A stretch of DNA of 6,978 nt. It comes from Armatimonadota bacterium (GTDB taxonomy: Bacteria; Armatimonadota; SYMT01). The position numbers and the translations under genes were made by a program. Positions 1-4,316 of this stretch are shown piece by piece; the first letter of the stretch is position 1, and every line of letters begins with the position of its first letter. Under the pieces are notes generated by a model, which saw only the letters and a list, made by a program, of their open reading frames with translations, ran no database searches and was not told where the DNA came from. The stretch covers positions 1 to 6,978 of the forward strand of contig JAJFMS010000175.1 in the NCBI GenBank assembly GCA_020696885.1. The letters are read 5' to 3'.

Positions 1-930
1 GTAGACCCACGCGCAGGGGAAATCCACGTTCGGCTTCAACCCCTTCTCTCGCTCCATGATCGTCTGGATCTCGTCGGCGGTGTCGAGCAGGCGGGTGTCG
101 CCGCGCTGGCGGGCGAGGGCGGCTCCCAGGTCGTGGAGGATCGTGGCGCGGCGGTCGCCCTGGCGCACCACGCGGTGACCGAACCCCATGATCCGCTCTT
201 TGCTCGCCAGCCGCTGCGCGATCCACGAAGCCGCGGCCTCCGGACCACCGATCTCCGCCAGCATCTCCATCGCCCGCTCGTTGGCGCCGCCATGCAGCGG
301 ACCCTTGAGCGCCCCGATCGCGGCCACGATGCCGCTGTGGAGGTCCGAGCCGGTGGAGACGACTACCCGCGCCGCGAAGGTGCTGGCGTTGAGCTCGTGC
401 TCCGCGTAGAGGATCAGAGAGGCGTCGAACACGCGGGCCGCTTCGGGGTCCGGAGCCTTCCCCGTGATCTGCCACAAAAGGTAGGCGGCGTGGCGGTCCG
501 GCGCCGGACCGGACGGCTCGGTGCCGCCGCCACGAGCCCGATGCCACTCCCCGATGAGCGCGGGCATCTGCCCCAGCAGCCGGATCGCTTGCTGCTCACC
601 GCCCCCGGACCCGCTCTCGAAGTGCGACCGGAGCGAGACCGCGGAGCGCAGCGCATCCATGGGCGTTGCCCGGCCAGGGATGGTGCGCACCAGGCGCTGT
701 AGGTCCGGATCCAGTGCGCGCGCCGCCCGCAGCTCGCCCTGGAACGCGGCCAACTCCGCGGCGTTAGGCAGCTCCCCGCGCAGCAGCAGGTAGGCCACCT
801 CCTCGAAGGTAGCCTGTCCCGCCAGCTCCGCAATCGGATAGCCCCGGTAGGCGAGGCCCTCGTCCCCGATGCTGCAGAGAGCGGTTTCGCCGGCGATGAC
901 GCCTTCCAGGCCGGGGCTGTAATCGGACAT
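1..930 (-). CDS. prpC: Citrate/2-methylcitrate synthase, C-terminus cut by window edge
   Basis: This gene encodes a type II citrate synthase-fold enzyme that condenses oxaloacetate with acetyl-CoA or propionyl-CoA in the cytoplasm. The visible 310 residues start MSDYSPGLEGVIAGET and carry all the main active-site landmarks: the EHELNAS segment with His178, HGGAN with His213, GFGHRVV with His252, and the catalytic aspartate in NVDF at Asp303. The family is usually about 370-390 residues, so some 60-80 C-terminal residues lie outside the window. The N-terminus and the FDxSLxLYxEHE region resemble, from memory, the bifunctional methylcitrate/citrate synthases of the MmgD/PrpC type. Together with the upstream prpB gene this makes methylcitrate synthase the likelier role, although a plain citrate synthase (gltA/citZ) cannot be excluded. 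The ATG at 930 is preceded by only a weak GAGG about 12 bases away. A 208-base gap holding a dispersed repeat separates it from prpB. Confidence 0.9.
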   Translation of the reverse strand, partial: MSDYSPGLEGVIAGETALCSIGDEGLAYRGYPIAELAGQATFEEVAYLLLRGELPNAAELAAFQGELRAARALDPDLQRLVRTIPGRATPMDALRSAVSLRSHFESGSGGGEQQAIRLLGQMPALIGEWHRARGGGTEPSGPAPDRHAAYLLWQITGKAPDPEAARVFDASLILYAEHELNASTFAARVVVSTGSDLHSGIVAAIGALKGPLHGGANERAMEMLAEIGGPEAAASWIAQRLASKERIMGFGHRVVRQGDRRATILHDLGAALARQRGDTRLLDTADEIQTIMEREKGLKPNVDFPCAWVY

Positions 931-969
931 CGTTGGTGGTTGCCTCACTCTGGGCGGGGGTTAAAGGGG

Positions 970-1146
970 GCGAGAACGAGGATGAGAATGATGGCGGCGG
1001 TTGGAACTGGAAGATCGGCCTTCGTGGGGACTGGCCGGTGAACCAATGCCCGTGCAGCCATCCGCGCTCGCCCCGCGCGATTAGTGAGCGAAGCGACCAA
1101 TCTTTCTCATTCTCTTACTCGTTCTCTTTCTCTTCTGCTTACTCGT
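970..1146 (-). repeat. Dispersed repeat copy 1, purine-hexamer arms, between prpB and prpC
   Basis: On the minus strand this begins with a run of imperfect GAGAAN hexamers (complement of 1101-1146), followed by a core with TTGGTCGCTTC (complement of 1090-1100), CGCGCGGGG, CATTGG and GTTCACCGGC (complement of 1034-1043). It ends in a CT-rich arm (complement of 970-993). The same blocks occur in the same order, on the other strand, at 2775-2932, so this is one family. Its arms are complementary, giving a MITE-like or large-hairpin layout. The purine arm runs into the last codons of prpB: the TAA stop at 1139-1141 lies in GAGTAAG, which recurs once more in the arm. No protein-coding function is apparent. 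Confidence 0.75.
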
Positions 1147-2020
1147 AGCCCGCGATTTTCTCGTCCAGCGCGGCCAGCTCCGCGTAGCCGACCAGTTCGT
1201 ACAGCTCCTTGCGCGTCTGCATTCGATCCAGGAAGCCGGCCTGCGTGCCCTCCTGGGCCAGCGTTCGCAGCGCCTCTTCAACCGCCCGCATCGCCACCCG
1301 GAACGCGGTCATCGGGAACAGCACGAGCCGGTATCCGAGGGCGGCGAACTCCTCGACGGAGAGGTACGGTGTCTTGCCGAACTCCGTCATGTTGCCGAGC
1401 AGCGGGACCGGGATCTCCGCGGCGAAGCGCGCGAACTCCTCACGGGTTTCCAGCCCTTCCGGGAAGATGACGTCCGCGCCCGCCTCGACGTAGCGCCGGG
1501 CTCGCGTGATGGCGGCGTCAAGCCCCTCGACCGAACGCGCATCGGTGCGGGCGATGATCACGAAGTCCGGGCTGCGGCGGGCATCGACGGCCCCTGCGAC
1601 CTTGCGGACCATATCCGCCGCCGGAACGATCCGCTTCCCAGCCAAGTGGCCGCACCGCTTCGGGTTCTCCTGGTCTTCCAGGTGGAGGGCGGCCACGCCG
1701 GCATGTTCCAACTCCCGGACCGTGCGCCGCACGTTCAGCGGCTCGCCGAAACCGGTGTCGGCGTCGACGATCACCGGCACGGAGACCGCTTCCACCGTGT
1801 ACCGGGCGTGACGCACTACCTCTTCTAGAGAGAGCAGCCCCACGTCCGGGAAGCCGGCCACCCCGTTCGCAGTGCCGGCGCCCGACACGTAGACGGCCGG
1901 AAACCCCGCGCGCTCCGCGATCTTCGCGACCGCCGCGTTGAACACGCCGGGAACCGCGTGTGTTCCCGAAGCGAGCAGGTCCCGCAGGCTGCGTGGGCCG
2001 CCGGTGGTTGGCGCTGCCAT
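1139..2020 (-). CDS. prpB: Methylisocitrate lyase (PrpB)
   Basis: This cytoplasmic enzyme of the isocitrate lyase/PEP mutase superfamily cleaves 2-methylisocitrate to pyruvate and succinate, the last step of the methylcitrate cycle for propionyl-CoA. The protein has 293 residues, the normal family length. The signature KRCGH at 121-125 carries the catalytic Cys123. Asp86 and Asp88 in VDADTGFGE and Asp59 in GFPDVG match the metal-binding aspartates of E. coli PrpB. GNMTEFGKTPY at 209-219 is typical of methylisocitrate rather than plain isocitrate lyases. The reading frame stays open upstream to about 2398, but the family N-terminus (SLRDLLASGTHAVPGVFNAA) fixes the ATG at 2020. That ATG overlaps the stop of the preceding small membrane gene as TGATG, and no clear Shine-Dalgarno is present, so translation is probably coupled. 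2-methylcitrate synthase lies downstream. A PrpD or AcnD would be expected beyond the window if the cycle is encoded in one place. Confidence 0.95.
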   Translation of the reverse strand: MAAPTTGGPRSLRDLLASGTHAVPGVFNAAVAKIAERAGFPAVYVSGAGTANGVAGFPDVGLLSLEEVVRHARYTVEAVSVPVIVDADTGFGEPLNVRRTVRELEHAGVAALHLEDQENPKRCGHLAGKRIVPAADMVRKVAGAVDARRSPDFVIIARTDARSVEGLDAAITRARRYVEAGADVIFPEGLETREEFARFAAEIPVPLLGNMTEFGKTPYLSVEEFAALGYRLVLFPMTAFRVAMRAVEEALRTLAQEGTQAGFLDRMQTRKELYELVGYAELAALDEKIAGYE

Positions 2021-2223
2021 CAATGTGTGGGACTCATGGCGAGGAAGGTGATGAGGGTCATGAACGAGAGGCTGGCAAAGACCCAGAGAAACGGGCTGAG
2101 CCAGCGGCCCCGCAGCGGCGTGTACGCCTCGATGCGAGGGCGCAGGTGGATGAGCACCGCCGGCGGCAGCGTGGCGACCAGGCAGCCGGTGGCGGTGATG
2201 AGCAGCAGGTCCCAGTAGCTCAT
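2020..2223 (-). CDS. 67-residue two-helix membrane protein coupled to prpB
   Basis: I do not recognise a family. The 67-residue product has two hydrophobic segments (about residues 5-26 and 42-63) joined by a basic loop, HLRPRIEAYTPLRGRW, so it is probably an inner-membrane hairpin. The ATG at 2223 has a good AGAGG Shine-Dalgarno six bases upstream (complement of 2230-2234). The stop codon overlaps the prpB start as TGATG, which argues that the gene is translated and belongs to the prpB transcript. The loop motif PLRGRWL (residues 36-42) matches PVRGRWL in the next upstream small protein at 2367-2669, and hydrophobic segments flank it similarly, so the two are probably paralogues. A role in the membrane linked to propionate metabolism is only a guess from position. 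Confidence 0.75.
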   Translation of the reverse strand: MSYWDLLLITATGCLVATLPPAVLIHLRPRIEAYTPLRGRWLSPFLWVFASLSFMTLITFLAMSPTH

Positions 2224-2366
2224 GGGGCACCTCTTCGTGCGGGCTCGCGGTGGAGAGTGGTCTGGTTCTACCCCCGGTTGAGGTGCGGCGAACCGTGATT
2301 ACCGCATTGGGACCGCGACTGCGGGAGAAGTTTCGCCCGTTGAGCGTAGGGCGGAAAAGACCCGGA

Positions 2367-2669
2367 TCAATAAGGCTCCCGGAGCGAGTTAGCGGCACGG
2401 CAGGAGTCCTGGCCGGTGACCGCCTGCTCTACTGCACCGGCAAGCCAGGCGGCCACCGCAACCCCAGCGATGAGCATCGGGAGGAACGGTAGCCACGGGA
2501 GCATCAGGAACAGCCCAAGACCCCGGAGGAGGTAGGCCAGCCATCGCCCGCGCACCGGGAACAGCCACGCCGGCAGACCGGAGCTTTGGAATGAGAGCAC
2601 CAGCACCAGGAGTCCCACGAACGGGACCACGGTGATGACCAGGGCGCTTTGATCCGATCCCGGCGGCAT
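2367..2669 (-). CDS. 100-residue membrane protein, paralogue of the next gene
   Basis: This is an unrecognised small membrane protein. It has a hydrophobic segment at about residues 10-28, the motif PVRGRWL at 38-44, and a long hydrophobic stretch from about 45 to 80 broken by prolines (LMLPWLPFLP), which could be one or two helices. The last 20 residues are polar. The start at 2669 is well supported by a perfect AAGGAG Shine-Dalgarno (complement of 2678-2683) eight bases upstream. It lies 143 bases upstream of the smaller protein gene on the same strand. A weak imperfect hairpin in that gap (about 2332-2358) lacks a T-run, so one transcript through prpB is plausible. It appears to be the first gene of the cluster; no convincing promoter was seen in front of it. 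Confidence 0.7.
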   Translation of the reverse strand: MPPGSDQSALVITVVPFVGLLVLVLSFQSSGLPAWLFPVRGRWLAYLLRGLGLFLMLPWLPFLPMLIAGVAVAAWLAGAVEQAVTGQDSCRAANSLREPY

Positions 2670-2989
2670 GGCGCTTGCTCCTTTCCTATGGCTCCAGCGA
2701 GTTGCGGGGGTTGTAGGTCAGAACGGCTGGACGGGGGTAGGGGTTACGCCGCAGGATGCGGGGCCGGTCAGGCAGGCGAGAATGAGAAAGAGAAGGATTG
2801 GTCGCTTCACTCGCGATCGCGCGGGGGCGAGCGTGGCTGGAAACATTGGCGCTCGTTCACCGGCAGGTCGCCGCCGCTCCGGTTCTCGTCGTCGCCATCT
2901 TTCTCTTTCTCATACTCGTTCTCTTTCTCGGCTTCCTTGAAATCGTGCCCGCGGCTGACGTTAGCGCCCTCCTCAACCACCCAGAAAAC
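2670..2989. other. Intergenic region upstream of the small-membrane-protein/prpB cluster
   Basis: No gene is supported in this 320-base stretch. It holds the Shine-Dalgarno of the 2669 gene, a G-rich segment (about 2704-2763) with no tight quadruplex spacing, the second copy of the hexamer-armed repeat (2775-2932), and a short spacer before the ssrA terminator. The promoter of the minus-strand cluster must lie here or inside the repeat, but I see no convincing -35/-10 pair. Confidence 0.6.
2775..2932 (+). repeat. Dispersed repeat copy 2, purine-hexamer arms
   Basis: On the plus strand this reads GGCGAGAATGAGAAAGAGAA, then the core TTGGTCGCTTC (2798-2808), CGCGCGGGGG, CATTGG, GTTCACCGGC (2855-2864), and finally CGCCATC followed by a CT-rich arm (2899-2930) containing CTCATACTCGTTCTC. 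The two arms are inverted complements. The block order matches the minus-strand copy at 970-1146; spacing differs by small insertions and deletions. It sits between the ssrA terminator and the first gene of the minus-strand cluster. It has no coding capacity of its own that I would support. Confidence 0.75.
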
Positions 2990-3029
2990 AAAAAAACAGC
3001 GGCTTCCCTCAATCGAGGAAAGCCGCTGT
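2990..3029 (-). terminator. Intrinsic terminator of ssrA
   Basis: On the minus strand a near-perfect stem starts ACAGCGGCTT and closes with AAGCCGCTGT around a short inner TCCTC/GAGGG helix and a GATT loop, followed directly by seven T residues (complement of 2990-2996). It lies about 20 bases after the tmRNA 3' end and is a textbook rho-independent terminator. Confidence 0.95.
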
Positions 3030-3049
3030 CTACGGATCCACTTTGCAAG

Positions 3050-3415
3050 TGGAGGCGCCGGGAGTTGAACCCGGGTCCAAAGGGGTGCAGTACTGACTAC
3101 TACGAGCGTATCCGATGATTAAATTTCGCGTCAGGATCCCCACCGGCAGGGTTCACTAAGACGCTAGCCCGTTAATAACGAGATGAGCCCACGGGCGCAG
3201 CTCCCTCGTTGGCCAGGATTTGTTGACGCCCTACGCCGCGCCCCTGGCCGGGCTCGGATCGGACGGGCTACCCGAGGGTAGCCGGGCTGCAATTAAGCAG
3301 CCAGCGCGTAACTGTTAGTGTTCGCGTTTGTGTTTTTGCCGCTTTTAACGAGGCCAACGGCGCCTCGGCTCGCAATCGGTACTGTCAGGCCGCTCTGTCG
3401 ACACCCATCGCCCCC
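3050..3415 (-). ncRNA. ssrA: tmRNA (transfer-messenger RNA)
   Basis: This 366-nt RNA rescues ribosomes stalled on broken mRNAs by acting first as an alanyl-tRNA and then as a template for a degradation tag. The 5' end GGGGGCG pairs with the 3' CGCCTCC over seven base pairs, including a G.U at the third position, the alanine identity element. The T arm CCGGG-TTCAACT-CCCGG is intact, and the 5' domain has the conserved GTCGAC stretch. The segment before the tag (CGAGGCGCC...GGCCTCGTTAAAAGC) closely follows pseudoknot 1 of E. coli tmRNA. The stop codon of the tag lies in the loop of a GGCTGC/GCAGCC hairpin, as is usual for helix 5. The 3' CCA is not encoded: the genome reads A then CTT after the acceptor stem, so CCA must be added enzymatically. 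A consensus promoter lies upstream and a strong terminator downstream, so it is an independent unit. Confidence 0.97.
3293..3325 (-). other. tmRNA tag reading frame, ANTNSYALAA plus stop
   Basis: Aligned to E. coli tmRNA, the resume codon is GCG (complement of 3323-3325). The frame reads Ala-Asn-Thr-Asn-Ser-Tyr-Ala-Leu-Ala-Ala and ends with TAA (complement of 3293-3295). The ALAA end is the ClpXP degron. The first half lacks the acidic residues of the E. coli tag ANDENYALAA. Confidence 0.9.
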
Positions 3416-3432
3416 GATGGGTTTGTGCCTAG

Positions 3433-3461
3433 ATATTACCCGAATCTGCGCCCGGAGTCAA
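3433..3461 (-). promoter_or_regulatory. Sigma70-type promoter of ssrA
   Basis: On the minus strand a -35 box TTGACT (complement of 3456-3461) and a -10 box TAATAT (complement of 3433-3438) are separated by exactly 17 bases. Initiation about seven bases later would place the start some 10-13 bases before the mature tmRNA 5' end, leaving a short leader for RNase P to remove. It lies 26 bases beyond the stop codon of the next upstream minus-strand gene. Confidence 0.9.
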
Positions 3462-3487
3462 TAACACTGGACGGCTTCGCGGGCTCG

Positions 3488-3958
3488 CTAGCCCTCCACG
3501 GTCCGTCCCCGGCCGCGCTCCACCCAGCGCTCGCCCTCGCGACGCAGCAGCCGCGCGGTACGGAGGGTGTAGGATCCGGACTTGTCCTGAATGCGGGTCT
3601 CCGCTAGCGTCAGCCGCACCTCGGCTCCGATGGCCAGAATCCTCGCCCGAACCCGTTCGCCGGCCACTCCGAGGGTGTGCCGCTCCGCATCGGACGCCCG
3701 AAGCTCGGCGCCCCGGCTCGCGAGCCCGAGCAGCAGGAGATACGCCGCTTCCTCGGACGGGCGCGGTACGACCGGGCCGATTTCCTGGGCAGCCTGTGCA
3801 CGCAACTGGTCCAGCACTGCCTGGATGCGGGCCAGGGTGTCCGCAGTCGGCGCCTGGGGCTCGCCGGGAAGCGGAAGCTCCGCTGCGGATGCGGCTCCGC
3901 CGAGGCCCATCCCGAGTACTCCGAGCTGCAGGCCGAATGATCGTCTCGACTGTTTCAT
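3488..3958 (-). CDS. Tat-signal secreted protein of unknown function
   Basis: I do not recognise a family. The 156-residue product begins MKQSRRSFGLQLGVLGMGLG and then AASA-AELP: a twin-arginine motif (SRRSFGL), a short hydrophobic stretch and a likely AxA cleavage site near residue 25, so it is probably exported by the Tat pathway. The mature part has a helical, Ala/Gln/Arg-rich region (DTLARIQAVLDQLRAQAAQE), a Leu-rich segment, and a C-terminal half of charged, alternating residues (VRLTLAETRIQDKSGSY) that could form strands. There are no cysteines in the mature part and no catalytic motif I can name. The frame is open upstream to 4030, but the ATG at 3958 has a GGAG four bases before it and produces the signal peptide directly, so it is preferred. 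It stands alone, with ssrA downstream on the same strand and no terminator between them. Confidence 0.7.
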   Translation of the reverse strand: MKQSRRSFGLQLGVLGMGLGGAASAAELPLPGEPQAPTADTLARIQAVLDQLRAQAAQEIGPVVPRPSEEAAYLLLLGLASRGAELRASDAERHTLGVAGERVRARILAIGAEVRLTLAETRIQDKSGSYTLRTARLLRREGERWVERGRGRTVEG

Positions 3959-4060
3959 CTTGCTCCGTTCCTCGTCCTGAACATACTTACGAGATGCCAA
4001 CTCCGGCGCTCCGGTTACACGGGACCGCAACCATTCGGTGTTCCCGGCGATTGGTTACTT

Positions 4061-4308
4061 AACGAGGTTTGCCAGTCTACGGCCGACGTCTCGGCGCGAG
4101 GTAGCCGAATCAGAACCCCGTCATCCTGCAGCGCAGCGAAGGAACCCGACCCGGCACGGAAACCGCTCCCAACAGCCCGCCACGCACAGAAGCGAGATCC
4201 TTCGCGATGCTCCAGGATGACGGGGGCGGTAGCGAGGGCGTACGGGCTCGGCACGCAAACCCTATGCACCACGCCTTCCACCCAACGACGGAACTAGCAA
4301 ACCTCGTT
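4061..4308. mobile_element. Candidate MITE-like element with 16-bp terminal inverted repeats
   Basis: The left end AACGAGGTTTGCCAGT (4061-4076) and right end ACTAGCAAACCTCGTT (4293-4308) are inverted repeats matching at 15 of 16 positions. Both ends are bordered by ACTT (4057-4060 and 4309-4312), consistent with a 4-bp target duplication. The 248-bp interior has no plausible gene and contains a second, nested inverted repeat. A four-base duplication can arise by chance, so the element status rests mainly on the long terminal repeats. Confidence 0.5.
4116..4225. repeat. REP-like inverted repeat, GTCATCCTG...GCGAAGGA type
   Basis: The left arm (4116-4143) contains CCCCGTCATCCTG and GCGAAGGA. 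The right arm (4198-4225) is its inverted complement, with TCCTTCGC and CAGGATGACGGGG. The arms agree at 24 of 28 positions and enclose a loop of about 54 bases. Sequences of this kind are, from memory, abundant intergenic repeats in several GC-rich phyla. It is nested inside the terminal repeats of the 4061-4308 element. Confidence 0.7.
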
Positions 4309-4316
4309 ACTTAGCC

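Larger units (their letters stand above)
3959..4316. other. Divergent intergenic region with a repeat insertion
   Basis: This 358-base gap separates the divergently transcribed Tat-signal gene and ABC-2 permease gene. The first 100 bases (3959-4060) hold only the GGAG of the Tat-signal gene and no promoter I would defend. The remainder is the candidate mobile element at 4061-4308, with eight further bases before the permease ATG. Confidence 0.6.

Noticed and set aside
2332..2358. Hairpin after the 100-residue membrane gene as a terminator
   Set aside because: The stem is short and has a bulge, the loop is about nine bases, and no T-run follows on either strand.
1139..2398. prpB reading frame extended upstream to 2398 (419 codons)
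   Set aside because: The extra 126 residues are low-complexity Arg/Pro/His sequence overlapping the small membrane gene in another frame. The family N-terminus begins at 2020.
2649..3068. Plus-strand frame with FSFSYSFSFS repeats
   Set aside because: The repeats are the translation of the CT-hexamer arm of the dispersed repeat, not a protein feature.
2798..3118. Plus-strand open frame with a hydrophobic segment ending in WRRRELNPGPK
   Set aside because: It crosses the repeat copy, the ssrA terminator and the antisense of the tmRNA 3' end; RRRELNPGP is a well-known artefact of translating the reverse complement of a tRNA-like T arm.
3050..3415. ssrA as an integration site for a genomic island
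   Set aside because: No integrase gene and no duplicated 3' fragment of the tmRNA is visible nearby, and the terminator follows directly.
3488..4030. Upstream start at 4030 for the Tat-signal gene
   Set aside because: It would put 24 polar residues before the twin-arginine signal; the ATG at 3958 has a ribosome-binding site.
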